This document shows positions 18,001 to 26,530 of a DNA stretch of 64,000 nt, in pieces (the first letter of the stretch is position 1; the number at the start of each line of letters is the position of its first letter). Position numbers and translations under genes: made by a program. This DNA comes from Yoonia sp. F2084L. GTDB lineage: Bacteria; Pseudomonadota; Alphaproteobacteria; Rhodobacterales; Rhodobacteraceae. The notes under the pieces were generated by a model. That model was not told where the DNA came from and made no database searches. It saw only the letters and a program-made list of their open reading frames with translations. The stretch covers positions 1-64,000 of the forward strand of contig NZ_JALKAH010000003.1 of the NCBI RefSeq assembly GCF_023015625.1, written 5' to 3'.

Positions 18001-19562
18001 GTGTGACCCTGATTTCACCGCCGCCGCACCACGACATTTACTCGATCGAGGATCTCGCGCAGCTGATCTATGACCTCAAGCAGATCAACCCGCGCTGTAA
18101 GGTGACGGTCAAGCTGGTGTCGTCGTCCGGTGTTGGCACGATTGCGGCTGGTGTGGCCAAGGCCAAGGCGGATGTGATCCTGATTTCCGGTCATAATGGC
18201 GGGACGGGTGCATCGCCCGGCACGTCAATCAAATATGCCGGTTTGCCATGGGAAATGGGCCTGACCGAGGCGCATCAGGTGTTGGCGATGAACAACCTGC
18301 GCGAACGCATCACGCTGCGCACCGATGGCGGCCTGCGCACGGGTCGTGACATTGTCATGGCCGCGATGATGGGGGCCGAAGAATACGGTATCGGCACCGC
18401 CGCCTTGATCGCGATGGGCTGCATCATGGTGCGTCAGTGCCAGTCGAACACCTGCCCTGTAGGCGTCTGTACGCAGGATGAGGCACTGCGCGAGAAGTTT
18501 ACGGGCAATGCCGATAAGGTTGTGAACCTGATCACCTTCTATGCAACCGAAGTGCGTGAAATCCTCGCGTCCATTGGCGCGCGTTCCTTGGACGATGTGA
18601 TTGGCCGTGCTGATCTGTTGACCCAAGTGTCGCGTGGTTCGGCACATCTGGATGATCTGGACCTTAACCCGCTGTTGATCACTGTCGATGGCGCACACAA
18701 GATCACCTATGATCGCAACCGCCCACGCAACCCGGTTGATGACACGCTGGATGCGCAGATCGTGAAGGACGCTGCGCGCTTCCTGAATGACGGTGAGAAG
18801 ATGCAGTTGGATTATGCTGTGCAGAACACGCTGCGGACCATCGGTACGCGCACGTCCAGCCACATCGTGCAGCAGTTTGGGATGCGCAATGCGTTGCAGC
18901 CGGACCACCTGACGGTGAAACTGCGCGGCAGCGCGGGTCAGTCGCTGGGGGCCTTTGCCGCACCGGGGCTCAAGTTGGAAGTGTCGGGTGATGCCAATGA
19001 CTATGTCGGCAAGGGCCTGTCGGGGGGCACGATTGTTGTGCGTCCGCCGATGGTCAGCCCGCTTGTGGCGTCTGAGAATACCATCATCGGCAACACGGTG
19101 CTTTACGGTGCGACGGCCGGCTATCTCTTTGCCGCCGGTCGCGCGGGTGAGCGTTTCGCGGTGCGGAACTCTGGCGCGCATGTCGTGATCGAGGGATGCG
19201 GCACAAACGGGTGTGAATATATGACCGGTGGTGTGGCCGTGATCCTTGGGACGATTGGCGCGAACTTTGGGGCCGGGATGACCGGTGGTATGGCGTATCT
19301 TTATGATCCGGTCGGTCAGGCAGCCGATCTGATCAACATGGAAACGCTGGTGACGAACCCTGTGACGGTGGATCATTGGCACGACCAGCTAAAGGGGCTG
19401 ATCGAGCGGCACGCTGAAGAGACCGGCAGCCGGAAGGCCGCAGATATCCTTCAGCATTGGGACCTTGAGAAGGTCAACTTTGTGCAGGTCTGCCCAAAAG
19501 AGATGCTGGTGCATCTGCCAGCACCGCTGAGTGTCGAAGAAACCGCGATCCCTGCGGAGTAA
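15030..19562 (+). CDS. gltB: glutamate synthase (NADPH) large subunit
   Basis: This is the alpha subunit of glutamate synthase, 1510 residues (normal length). After a 33-residue propeptide, Cys34 (in HASCGVGLV) is the nucleophile of the class II glutamine amidotransferase domain and becomes the N-terminus after processing. The central and FMN-binding synthase domains follow (GEGGEDPAHF, GAKPGEGGQLPG, SGHNGGTGASP). The 3Fe-4S Cys cluster is in CQSNTCPVGVC, and a C-terminal beta-helix with repeated Gly-rich turns closes the protein. AAAGGAAA precedes the ATG. It works with GltD encoded just upstream. Confidence 0.97.
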   Translation: MTTYDETWVAAEEAKRQWMAENGLYKDDDEHASCGVGLVVSIDGTPSRDVVEKGINALKAVWHRGAVDADGKTGDGAGIHVQIPVPFFYDQIERTGHEPDQDHLIAVGQIFLPRTDFAAQEQCRTIVETEVLRMGHYIYGWRHVPVNTEVLGDKANATRPEIEQILIRNDKGLDEEQFERELYIIRRRIEKAATAAGIAGMYVCSLSCRSLIYKGMMLAEQVAEFYPDLMDARFESAFAIYHQRYSTNTFPQWSLAQPFRMLAHNGEINTLKGNVNWMKSHEIRMASGAFGDKAEDIKPIIPSGASDSSALDSVFEVLVRAGRNAPMAKTMMVPEAWSQQAVEMPQAWQDMYGYCNAVMEPWDGPAALAMTDGRWVCGGLDRNGLRPLRYVVTGDGLLVAGSEVGMVPIDEATVVEKGALGPGQMIAVDMQEGRLFHDEELKDKLAAAQPFGDWVKKVVVLNDVLTDVSEKALYEGDELRKRQMAAGYSIEELEQVLAPMAEDGKEMIASMGDDTPSAVLSKTYRPLSHFFRQNFSQVTNPPIDSLRESRVMSLKTRFGNLKNVLDEDSSQTEILQLASPFVGNAEFDEMVRHFGDNVAFIDCIFEPGPGALNAGLQRIRSEAEDAVRSGAGHIVLTDQNQSPYQVPMPMILATSAVHSGLTAKGLRTFCSINVRAAECIDPHYFAVLIGCGATTVNAYLAQDSIADRVRRGLIDGTLTEAMTRYRAAIDAGLLKIMSKMGISVLSSYRGGLNFEAVGLSRAMVAEYFPGMHSRISGIGTSGIQTKVEEVHARGWKGGSDVLPIGGFYKSRRSGEKHAWEAQTMHMLQAACNNASYSLWQQYSKSMQSNPPIHLRDLLAIKPLGTAIPIEEVESITAIRKRFVTPGMSLGALSPEAHKTLNVAMNRIGAKSDSGEGGEDPAHFHPEPNGDNPSAKIKQVASGRFGVTAEYLNACEELEIKVAQGAKPGEGGQLPGMKVTDLIARLRHSTKGVTLISPPPHHDIYSIEDLAQLIYDLKQINPRCKVTVKLVSSSGVGTIAAGVAKAKADVILISGHNGGTGASPGTSIKYAGLPWEMGLTEAHQVLAMNNLRERITLRTDGGLRTGRDIVMAAMMGAEEYGIGTAALIAMGCIMVRQCQSNTCPVGVCTQDEALREKFTGNADKVVNLITFYATEVREILASIGARSLDDVIGRADLLTQVSRGSAHLDDLDLNPLLITVDGAHKITYDRNRPRNPVDDTLDAQIVKDAARFLNDGEKMQLDYAVQNTLRTIGTRTSSHIVQQFGMRNALQPDHLTVKLRGSAGQSLGAFAAPGLKLEVSGDANDYVGKGLSGGTIVVRPPMVSPLVASENTIIGNTVLYGATAGYLFAAGRAGERFAVRNSGAHVVIEGCGTNGCEYMTGGVAVILGTIGANFGAGMTGGMAYLYDPVGQAADLINMETLVTNPVTVDHWHDQLKGLIERHAEETGSRKAADILQHWDLEKVNFVQVCPKEMLVHLPAPLSVEETAIPAE

Positions 19563-19570
19563 ATGACACG

Positions 19571-19598
19571 CCCCCGCGCCAAAATGCGCGCGGGGGCA
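19571..19598 (+). terminator. GC-rich hairpin after gltB
   Basis: GCCCCCGCGC (19571-19580) pairs perfectly with GCGCGGGGGC (19589-19598) across an 8-base loop, 9 bases after the gltB stop. No T-run follows, so it may stabilise the mRNA end or act as a weak terminator. Confidence 0.6.
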
Positions 19599-19635
19599 GC
19601 CCATGTTCTTGACCTGTTAACTGCCGCTGTGGCTT

Positions 19636-20409
19636 ATGGGGTCGATGGCAGAAACGAGCACAGCTAAGAAGAAACCGGCGAAAAAGCCGGCACCCAAGAA
19701 GAAACCTGCGAAGAAAGCCAAAAAGCTGGGCCCTATTGAACGGGCACGGCGGTTTGTGCGGCGGGTGATCTTTTGGGGTGTTTTTGCGGTGTTTTCCTTC
19801 GCCCTGCTTTGGACGCTGCTTTACGCGGTGATCAACCCCCCGACGACACCCTATATACGCTCTGAGGCGCATCGTCTGGTCAGCGTCAAACAAGAATGGG
19901 TCGCGATTGACGATATTGCCCCGGTGATGGCCCGTTCGGTTGTGGCCGCCGAAGATGCAAATTTCTGTTTGCATTGGGGGCTCGACGTCAAAGCAATCCA
20001 GGCTGCGGTGGAACGCGGGCGCGGGGGTGCGTCGACTATTTCGCAGCAAGTTGTGAAGAACGTCTTCCTGTGGCATGGCCGCAGCTGGTCTCGCAAAGCG
20101 ATTGAGGCGGTTTGGACGCCGCTGACAGAGGCGGTTTGGTCCAAGCGTCGGATTGTCGAACTTTACCTGAATGTCGCTGAGTTCGATGAGGGTGTCTTTG
20201 GCGTGCAGGCCGCGGCGCAGCACTATTTTGGTGTGGATGCTGGCGATCTTTCGCCAATTCAGGCCGCCCGGCTGGCCGCGATCCTGCCGTCGCCCAAGAA
20301 CCGCTCAGCCAGTAACCCAAGCACATTCACCCGCAATCGCGCAGCATCCATCATGAGCGGGGCCGCGACAATTGCGGCGGACGGGCGCGCGGACTGCTTT
20401 GAAAACTGA
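19636..20409 (+). CDS. mtgA: monofunctional peptidoglycan glycosyltransferase
   Basis: This GT51-family enzyme polymerises lipid II into glycan strands without a transpeptidase domain. The 257-residue protein has a Lys/Ala/Pro-rich cytoplasmic N-terminus (about residues 8-32), one membrane anchor (about 43-66) and the catalytic domain. The catalytic Glu lies in VAAEDANFCLHWGLD, and the second motif GASTISQQVVKN follows. ELYLNVAEFDEGVFGVQAAA is the third family motif. The start could also be the ATG at 19645; neither has a strong Shine-Dalgarno sequence. It needs lipid carrier recycled by enzymes such as UppP. Confidence 0.93.
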   Translation: MGSMAETSTAKKKPAKKPAPKKKPAKKAKKLGPIERARRFVRRVIFWGVFAVFSFALLWTLLYAVINPPTTPYIRSEAHRLVSVKQEWVAIDDIAPVMARSVVAAEDANFCLHWGLDVKAIQAAVERGRGGASTISQQVVKNVFLWHGRSWSRKAIEAVWTPLTEAVWSKRRIVELYLNVAEFDEGVFGVQAAAQHYFGVDAGDLSPIQAARLAAILPSPKNRSASNPSTFTRNRAASIMSGAATIAADGRADCFEN

Positions 20410-20473
20410 CCGCCCCATTGAACCAAAGGCTGTCATGCGGCATTGAAGGGATAGTCCATCCCGTGAGTGCATC

Positions 20474-21139
20474 ATGAACACGCTGTATCATTACCCATTA
20501 TCCCCGTTTTCCCGCAAAGTCCGCCTGTGTCTGGCGGAAAAGAAGATCGAAGTGGGACTGGTCGAAGAACGTTATTGGGAACAGGACCCGGATTTTCTGC
20601 GCCGCAACCCGGCGGGTAAGGTCCCTGTGCTCAAGATGGGCAGCCGCACGATGTCTGATAGTGTGGCGATTTGCGAATATCTGGATGAGACGCACCCCAC
20701 CCCTCCGCTTTTCCCCAAGAACGCCGAGGCACGTTGCGAGGTGCGCCGCCTGGTTGGCTGGTTTGACGATAAGTTCTATCACGAAGTTACAACCAAACTG
20801 ACCGGTGAGCGCGTGTATCGTAAAGTGATGGGCACAGGCTATCCCGACAGCACCAATGTGAAGGCGGGTGCGCGGGCGGTGAAGTACCACCTCGACTATA
20901 TGGCGCGTTTGTTGGATGAACGCCGCTGGCTGGCAGGCAATGAGATGACGATGGCTGATTTTGCGGCTGCCGCGCAGTTGTCTTGTCTGGATTACACCAG
21001 TGATGTGGATTGGAACCGGCATGAGGTGTTGAAGGATTGGTACGCCAAGATCAAATCGCGCCCAGCCTTTCGGTCGATCTTGGCAGATGAGGTGCCGGGG
21101 TTTCAGCCTGCTGCGCATTATGCTGATCTGGATTTCTAA
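20474..21139 (+). CDS. fzlA: glutathione S-transferase-fold protein, probable FzlA
   Basis: This 221-residue protein has the GST N-terminal thioredoxin-like domain (SPFSRKVRLCLAEKK, NPAGKVPVL, DSVAICEYLDE) and a helical C-terminal domain with MTMADFAAAA. The conserved short C-terminal tail (YADLDF) and the length fit FzlA, a GST-like protein that binds FtsZ and controls filament curvature during division in alphaproteobacteria. That assignment rests on memory of the family; an ordinary GST is the alternative. It is followed closely by a GC-rich hairpin and the queG gene. Confidence 0.7.
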   Translation: MNTLYHYPLSPFSRKVRLCLAEKKIEVGLVEERYWEQDPDFLRRNPAGKVPVLKMGSRTMSDSVAICEYLDETHPTPPLFPKNAEARCEVRRLVGWFDDKFYHEVTTKLTGERVYRKVMGTGYPDSTNVKAGARAVKYHLDYMARLLDERRWLAGNEMTMADFAAAAQLSCLDYTSDVDWNRHEVLKDWYAKIKSRPAFRSILADEVPGFQPAAHYADLDF

Positions 21140-21140
21140 A

Positions 21141-21198
21141 GGGGGCCAGCCCCCCGTCCCTTCGGTCCTCCCCCCGAGGTATTTTTGAACATGAGAAG
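21141..21198 (+). repeat. intergenic repeat family A, copy 1 (hairpin plus SD-ATG)
   Basis: The element starts with a hairpin (GGGGGC CA GCCCCC, 21141-21154) right after the fzlA stop and ends with a core at 21176-21198 that reads GAGGTATTTTTGAACATG then AGAAG. Related copies are at 28804-28829 and 55577-55634. The GAGGT acts as a Shine-Dalgarno sequence and the ATG at 21191 is the likely queG start. Confidence 0.75.
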
Positions 21199-22228
21199 CT
21201 TGAAAGAGCAGCTGATCACGTTCGCTCGGGAAGCCGGGTTTGCGTCCGTCGGTGTCTGTCGTCCTGAGTCAGTGCCAGAATTGCCAGGGCGATTGCAGGC
21301 TTTTGTCGGTGCAGGCATGCATGGGCAGATGGGCTGGATGGCCGAGCGGATGGTGTGGCGCAGTGATCCAGCGGCGCTTTGGCCTGCTGCGCGGTCTGTG
21401 ATTATGTTGGCGGAGCCTTATACGCCAGAGCACGATCCAATGGCGGTTTTGGAAGAACCCGACCGTGCAGCGATCAGCGTTTATGCCCAGAACCGCGATT
21501 ATCATGATGTGGTGAAGAAGCGGCTTAAACGTGTGGGGCGATGGTTGATTGAACAGGTGCCAGAGGCCGAGATTAAGGTTTTTGTCGATACCGCCCCAGT
21601 GATGGAAAAGCCGCTTGCGCAAGCCGCAGGGCTGGGGTGGCAAGGCAAACATACGAACCTTTTGAGCCGTGATCTTGGAAACTGGTTTTTTCTGGGGGCG
21701 ATATTTACGACCGTTGATCTGGAGCCGGATGTGGCAGAGATCAGCCATTGCGGGTCTTGCAAGGCATGCCTTGATATCTGCCCCACCGCCGCCTTTCCCG
21801 CGCCCTATCAGCTGGATGCCCGCCGCTGCATTTCCTATCTGACGATTGAACATAAGGGTCCGGTGGACGAAGATCTGCGCGCCCTGATGGGCAACCGGAT
21901 TTATGGCTGTGATGACTGTCTGGCGATTTGTCCGTGGAACAAGTTTGCGCAAGAGGGTCGCGATGCAAAGCTGGCGGCCCGCGATGATCTGATTGCGCCC
22001 CCTTTGGCGGAACTGGCCGCCTTGGATGATCCGGCGTTTCGCGCGCATTTCTCGGGCTCGCCCATCAAGCGGATCGGCCGCGACCGTTTCGTGCGCAATG
22101 TGGCCTATGCGATTGGTAATTCCGGTAATCCTACATTGATCGCATCCGTTTCACCTTTGGTTGATGATCCCGATCCGGCAGTGGCGGACGCCGCGCGCTG
22201 GGCTATCTTGCGCCTTAAGGAGGACTGA
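21191..22228 (+). CDS. queG: epoxyqueuosine reductase
   Basis: QueG reduces epoxyqueuosine to queuosine in tRNA, the last step of queuosine synthesis, using cobalamin and two 4Fe-4S clusters. The 345-residue protein shows the ferredoxin-like cluster motifs [16 protein letters not shown] and [13 protein letters not shown], and the family motif [27 protein letters not shown]-like tail ([15 protein letters not shown]) follows, as is common. The ATG at 21191 comes from the upstream repeat element (GAGGT 10 bases before it); an in-frame TTG at 21185 is an alternative. Confidence 0.95.
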   Translation: MRSLKEQLITFAREAGFASVGVCRPESVPELPGRLQAFVGAGMHGQMGWMAERMVWRSDPAALWPAARSVIMLAEPYTPEHDPMAVLEEPDRAAISVYAQNRDYHDVVKKRLKRVGRWLIEQVPEAEIKVFVDTAPVMEKPLAQAAGLGWQGKHTNLLSRDLGNWFFLGAIFTTVDLEPDVAEISHCGSCKACLDICPTAAFPAPYQLDARRCISYLTIEHKGPVDEDLRALMGNRIYGCDDCLAICPWNKFAQEGRDAKLAARDDLIAPPLAELAALDDPAFRAHFSGSPIKRIGRDRFVRNVAYAIGNSGNPTLIASVSPLVDDPDPAVADAARWAILRLKED

Positions 22229-22230
22229 CC

Positions 22231-23382
22231 ATGATCCGTATTCTTGCTTTGATGCTATTGCCCGCTGCGGCGGCGGCACAGGTCGACCAAGGCCGCCCAA
22301 ACGCCAGTTTCCAACCTGCCTTTGAAAACCAGACCCGTGCGCCTGAACTGCGGACCACCCGAGTGGATGTTGAGGTTTTTGCTGAAGGGTTGGAAAATCC
22401 TTGGGGCATCGCGCCCTTGGGCAACGGTCAGTTCTTGGTGACCGAACGGCCGGGCACGATGCGTATCATCAATGATGATGGCACGGTAAGTGCGCCACTG
22501 CCGGGCCTGCCAGAGGTCGCGGCCGAGGGTCAGGGTGGTTTGCTGGATGTTGCGGTCTCAGCGGATTATGCGCGCGACGGTACGGTGTTCTGGACCTACG
22601 CCAAATCAGTACGCGGTGGTCTTGTAACGGCTGCCGCCCGTGCGACCTTGGGACGTAACGGGGAACTTGAGCGCCCGACAGATATCTTTGTGCAGGATTG
22701 GCCGGCCCGGAATGGCCGTCACTTTGGTAGCCGGATTATTCCGATGGCCGATGGCACCGTCTGGATTACGACGGGCGACCGTGGGGCCGGTGACAGTGGC
22801 CAACTGGTGCAGGATATCAACACGTCCCATGGCAAGGTTATCCGATTGAATGCCGACGGGTCCGAACCGCGTGACAACCCGTTTGTGGGCCGTAGCGGCA
22901 GCAATCAGATCTGGTCTTTGGGCCATCGCAACATACAAGGGGCTGCAATTGCGTCTGATGGGAGCCTTTGGACGGTTGAGCATGGCCCCCGCGGTGGCGA
23001 TGAGCTGAACCAACCGCAGGCGGGTCTGAACTATGGTTGGCCTGTTGTCAGCTACGGGATCAACTATCGCGGGTCCGATGTCGGTCGCGGTTTGTCGCGC
23101 GCTGCGGATTATGAAGAACCGGTCTACTATTGGGATCCGGTAATCGCCCCCGGTGGCATGATGTTTTATGATGGGCCTTACGCCGATTGGCGGGGTGATC
23201 TGCTGATCGCGTCGCTGAACCCCGGCGGTCTGGTCCGGTTAAAGCTGCAAGGCGGCCGTGTGATCGGCGAAGAACGCATGCTGACCGATGTGGGCCGTAT
23301 TCGCGACGTCGAAGTCTTGGATGACGGCGCGGTATTGGTTTTGCTGGACGCAGGTGAAATTCTGCGCGTGATGCCGCGTTAG
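22231..23382 (+). CDS. exported PQQ-dependent sugar dehydrogenase (YliI/Asd type)
   Basis: This 383-residue protein has a signal peptide (MIRILALMLLPAAAAAQ) and the six-bladed propeller motifs of the soluble aldose sugar dehydrogenase family: ENPWGIAPL, VTERPGTMRI, GGLLDVAVS, WTVEHGPRGGDELN and NYGWPVVSYG. Relatives oxidise aldoses in the periplasm using PQQ. AAGGAGG precedes the ATG and overlaps the end of queG, so the two are probably co-transcribed. It converges with the desaturase gene (4-base overlap). The true substrate is unknown. Confidence 0.85.
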   Translation: MIRILALMLLPAAAAAQVDQGRPNASFQPAFENQTRAPELRTTRVDVEVFAEGLENPWGIAPLGNGQFLVTERPGTMRIINDDGTVSAPLPGLPEVAAEGQGGLLDVAVSADYARDGTVFWTYAKSVRGGLVTAAARATLGRNGELERPTDIFVQDWPARNGRHFGSRIIPMADGTVWITTGDRGAGDSGQLVQDINTSHGKVIRLNADGSEPRDNPFVGRSGSNQIWSLGHRNIQGAAIASDGSLWTVEHGPRGGDELNQPQAGLNYGWPVVSYGINYRGSDVGRGLSRAADYEEPVYYWDPVIAPGGMMFYDGPYADWRGDLLIASLNPGGLVRLKLQGGRVIGEERMLTDVGRIRDVEVLDDGAVLVLLDAGEILRVMPR

Positions 23383-24404
23383 GCGGCCAGCTTGCGTGCC
23401 GCCGCGAAGGATACCAAACGTTTGGATTTCTCGTCCCATAGATCAAGGCTCGCGCATTTGATGCTTTGCGCGATATTCATGCGGCTGACCTCAACCAACT
23501 CATTGTGATCGCGTAACACCTCGGTCAGGCGATAGAACGGGATCCGGCTGTACAGGTGGTGCACATGATGGATGCCGATATTGGCCGTGAACCAGCGCAG
23601 GATCGGCGGCAGGTCATAGTGTGAACTGCCGTGCAACGCGGCTTCGTGCAGTTGCCAGTCTTCGTTTTGTTCCCAATGGGTCGTTTCAAACTGGTGCTGC
23701 ACGTAAAATAGCCAGACGCCGATGGATGCGGCAATCAGGGTGGTGGGCAGAAAGACAAGGAACAGCGCCTGAAATCCGCCAAAGTAGACGATTGTGCCAA
23801 GGATCGTGACGATCGCAGCGTTGGTGCCCATCGCGCTGATCCAGTATTTGCGCCCTTGGTTCATCAGCCCCATTGGCAGCCGGTTTTGCAGGAAGAACAG
23901 ATATGTCGGGCCAAGCCCAAACATCACAAGCGGATGCCGATAGGCCCGATACATGAACCGGCCAAATGCGGTGCGCTGGTGATACTCTTCGACCGTCAGC
24001 GTCATCACGTCACCAATGCCGCGCTGATCAAGATCGCCGGCATGGCTGTGGTGGATCGAATGGGTCCGTCGCCAGACATCGTAGGGCGTCAGTGTCACAA
24101 CGCCCAACGCGCGCCCGACCCAATCACTGACATTGCGGTTGCCATAGAAAGAACCGTGCCCGCAATCGTGTTGGATGCAGAAAAGGCGCAGCAAAAACAG
24201 ACCGTTCGCAGCCGAGATCAGGAATGCCGCCAGATAGCTGTATTGCGCGACCCAACAGGCCAGCACCCAAAGCACGACAAAGGGGATCAAACTGACCGCG
24301 AGTTCAAAGCTGCTGCGAATGCTGCTTGGCTCACGATACTTGGCTAAAATCTGGACCCAGTCACGGGGGGTCATATTTGCGGGGGTCTGATTTTTATCTT
24401 GCAT
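23379..24404 (-). CDS. membrane fatty acid desaturase
   Basis: This 341-residue di-iron membrane desaturase has the three histidine boxes: HDCGHGSF, HSIHHSHAGD and, near the end, HVHHLYSR. Four or more hydrophobic spans flank the first and second boxes. It probably introduces a double bond into membrane-lipid acyl chains, with electrons from a ferredoxin or similar carrier. The start at 24404 (ATG) is chosen; an in-frame TTG lies at 24422. Position specificity cannot be told from the sequence. It is divergent from the EamA transporter gene. Confidence 0.85.
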   Translation of the reverse strand: MQDKNQTPANMTPRDWVQILAKYREPSSIRSSFELAVSLIPFVVLWVLACWVAQYSYLAAFLISAANGLFLLRLFCIQHDCGHGSFYGNRNVSDWVGRALGVVTLTPYDVWRRTHSIHHSHAGDLDQRGIGDVMTLTVEEYHQRTAFGRFMYRAYRHPLVMFGLGPTYLFFLQNRLPMGLMNQGRKYWISAMGTNAAIVTILGTIVYFGGFQALFLVFLPTTLIAASIGVWLFYVQHQFETTHWEQNEDWQLHEAALHGSSHYDLPPILRWFTANIGIHHVHHLYSRIPFYRLTEVLRDHNELVEVSRMNIAQSIKCASLDLWDEKSKRLVSFAAARKLAA

Positions 24405-24518
24405 ACACTGCTTCTTAGCCAACGATACTTTCGGATAACCTAACGTCAGGCATTAGCAAGTGAAAAAGGCTTCATTGTGTTCACCTCGCGGCATAGTGTG
24501 CCTTTGAGAGGACCCGTC

Positions 24519-25439
24519 ATGCAGCCGCTTCGTGGCATCATCTTCAAAATCATGTCGGTTTGCATGTTCATGGCGATGGCCAGTCTGGTCAAAGCCGCAT
24601 CCGCCGACGTGCCGCCGGGTCAGGCGGTCTTCTTTCGCTCTTTCTTTGCTTTGCCGATTATTCTGGGCTGGCTGGCAATCCGGCATGAGCTACGGCACGG
24701 TTGGAAAACCACCAACCCGATGGGGCATTTCTGGCGCGGGTTGGTCGGGACCTCTGCGATGGGGCTGGGCTTTACCGGTCTTGGGTTGTTGCCACTGCCT
24801 GAGGTGACGGCGATTGGTTATGCCGCACCGCTTCTTGTGGTCATCTTTGCCGCCATGTTCCTGAATGAAAATGTACGTGCCTTTCGGTTGTCTGCCGTTG
24901 CCTTGGGCATGGTGGGCGTTTTGATCGTGCTGTCGCCGCGTTTGTCTGTTGGTGCATCGCTGAATACATCCGAAACACTGGGCGCTGTCGTTGTGCTGAT
25001 GGGGGCGGTCTTGGCGGCCCTTGCGCAGGTTTTTGTGCGCAAGCTGGTCGCGACCGAAAGCACCGCCGCGATTGTGTTCTGGTTCACGATCACATCGTCT
25101 GTCATGTCGCTGTTTACACTGGCCTGGGGGTGGGTCGTGCCATCATGGACAGTGGCGGTCATGTTGATCATGGCTGGCCTTTTGGGCGGGATCGGGCAGA
25201 TTTTGCTGACTTCCAGCTATCGCTATGCCGATGCGTCGCTGGTCGCACCGTTTGACTATACCTCAATGATACTGGCGTTGCTGATCGGCTATTTCATCTT
25301 TGATGAGGTGCCGACAGGAACCATGCTGATCGGTGCAGGCATTGTGATTGCCGCTGGTGTTTTGATTATCTGGCGCGAACGCAAACTGGGCCTGCAACGC
25401 GCTCAGCAGCGCAAAGCAACAGGTAATGTTGGGACTTAG
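24519..25439 (+). CDS. EamA-family (DMT) transporter
   Basis: This 306-residue membrane protein consists of two EamA domains of five spans each, as in drug/metabolite exporters. The ATG at 24519 follows GAGAGGA and is preferred over an upstream in-frame codon at 24477. Family features include QAVFFRSFFALP in the first half and SYRYADASLVAPFDYTSMI in the second. The substrate is unknown; related proteins export amino acids, nucleobases or metabolites. It converges with the next gene with a 4-base overlap. Confidence 0.85.
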   Translation: MQPLRGIIFKIMSVCMFMAMASLVKAASADVPPGQAVFFRSFFALPIILGWLAIRHELRHGWKTTNPMGHFWRGLVGTSAMGLGFTGLGLLPLPEVTAIGYAAPLLVVIFAAMFLNENVRAFRLSAVALGMVGVLIVLSPRLSVGASLNTSETLGAVVVLMGAVLAALAQVFVRKLVATESTAAIVFWFTITSSVMSLFTLAWGWVVPSWTVAVMLIMAGLLGGIGQILLTSSYRYADASLVAPFDYTSMILALLIGYFIFDEVPTGTMLIGAGIVIAAGVLIIWRERKLGLQRAQQRKATGNVGT

Positions 25440-26068
25440 GGTAACCCGCTACCGCGTTTGACCTTGACCAAAAGCGACTTGGCCCGTGCCACCTGTCGCG
25501 ATATCCCCGGTGGGGCCTTGGCGACCTTCAGTCCGAGGTCATTATAGACCGGCCAAAGGTGCTTTGCGTCATCAGCTGACAGATATTGCGGCACGGACAT
25601 TGGCGTGCCACCGACAGGCGTCAAAAACTGTTGTGGGATTCTGAAGGGCAGTGATCCGCTTGGCCGGGCCATGACCTTTTGATTGATGCGGGCCACCATC
25701 CGTGGATTGGCATCAACGGTATCTACCATCAAGCGGTGGGTCCGGTATGATCCGGTATCCCAGTTCAATAACACCAGCGCAAAGATATCCTTAGGCCCGG
25801 GTCGCGATGGCAGCGGGCGCGGATTATCAAGATGCTGCGCGGGATTGCTACGATAGAACGCATGGCAGGCAACGGCAAAATCGCATTCGGTCTGGTTTAG
25901 CATCCAGTAGATCAGACTGTCGTGCTGAGGGCCTTGCGTGCGTCGAATCGTATCAAGCCACAGGTCCTGCGGCGCAGACCTGAGCACTCGGCGTAGGATG
26001 ATCTCGCTTTCAGTCACGGATTGGGAATCTGCGCGCGGTGGCGTGTTAATGGTGTCTGGGAAAAACAT
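25436..26068 (-). CDS. conserved protein of unknown function, possibly DUF4274-like
   Basis: This 210-residue soluble protein is not firmly recognised. Around residues 45-75, WMLNQTECDFAVACHAFY is reminiscent of the DUF4274 pattern (a residue count of untouched neighbours followed by C-[DE]-x-A), but the match is weak. The middle contains IFALVLLNWDTGSYRTHRLM. The C-terminus is basic (KSLLVKVKRG). It is transcribed towards the EamA gene and away from the small gene at 26293. No signal peptide or membrane span. Confidence 0.6.
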   Translation of the reverse strand: MFFPDTINTPPRADSQSVTESEIILRRVLRSAPQDLWLDTIRRTQGPQHDSLIYWMLNQTECDFAVACHAFYRSNPAQHLDNPRPLPSRPGPKDIFALVLLNWDTGSYRTHRLMVDTVDANPRMVARINQKVMARPSGSLPFRIPQQFLTPVGGTPMSVPQYLSADDAKHLWPVYNDLGLKVAKAPPGISRQVARAKSLLVKVKRGSGLP

Positions 26069-26292
26069 GGAACTTCTGACTCTTTACGTGCCCGAAGGTG
26101 ACACATGAACCAGACCGAAGTTTGACGACGGCGGTGAAATCCGTACAGAAAGTGTTGCCACTTTTGCGACAATAACGCCCAATTCCTGTCTTTGGACGGC
26201 CTGCCGCGCAAGGACACAACTGGCGGTTTCGCAGGTTCTGGCGCGAATCTTTTGAAAATGTGTTATGGTGGCCCCTCAGATCGGAGGACAAC

Positions 26293-26478
26293 ATGCCTAA
26301 ACACCCATTAGACAGACCAAAGACTGTAACGCCAGCCATGACAACACGCGCTGTCGCGATTGAGCATGGCAAGCAGCCCAATCCAGCGACCGTGGCGCTG
26401 CAACGGCGCAACCGTAAGCGTGATTGGGATCAGCGCGCGAAGTTCTATACCAAATTCGCGCGGAATGAGCAGACCTGA
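26293..26478 (+). CDS. small basic protein of unknown function
   Basis: This 61-residue protein is rich in Arg, Lys and Gln. GGAGG (26283-26287) lies 5 bases before the ATG, a strong initiation site, and a clear hairpin terminator follows at once, so it is likely a real monocistronic gene. There is no hydrophobic stretch. The C-terminal half (LQRRNRKRDWDQRAKFYTKF) is strongly basic and might bind nucleic acid; this is inference only. Confidence 0.65.
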   Translation: MPKHPLDRPKTVTPAMTTRAVAIEHGKQPNPATVALQRRNRKRDWDQRAKFYTKFARNEQT

Positions 26479-26484
26479 CTAACG

Positions 26485-26514
26485 AAAAAGGGGCACTGTG
26501 GTGCCCCTTCTTTT
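26485..26514. terminator. bidirectional intrinsic terminator
   Basis: AAGGGGCAC (26488-26496) and GTGCCCCTT (26501-26509) form a 9-base stem with loop TGTG. On the plus strand CTTTT follows; on the minus strand a run of five T follows. It serves both the small gene on the left and ilvE, which converge here. Confidence 0.9.
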
Positions 26515-26530
26515 GCTTTAGGCTTCGGAC

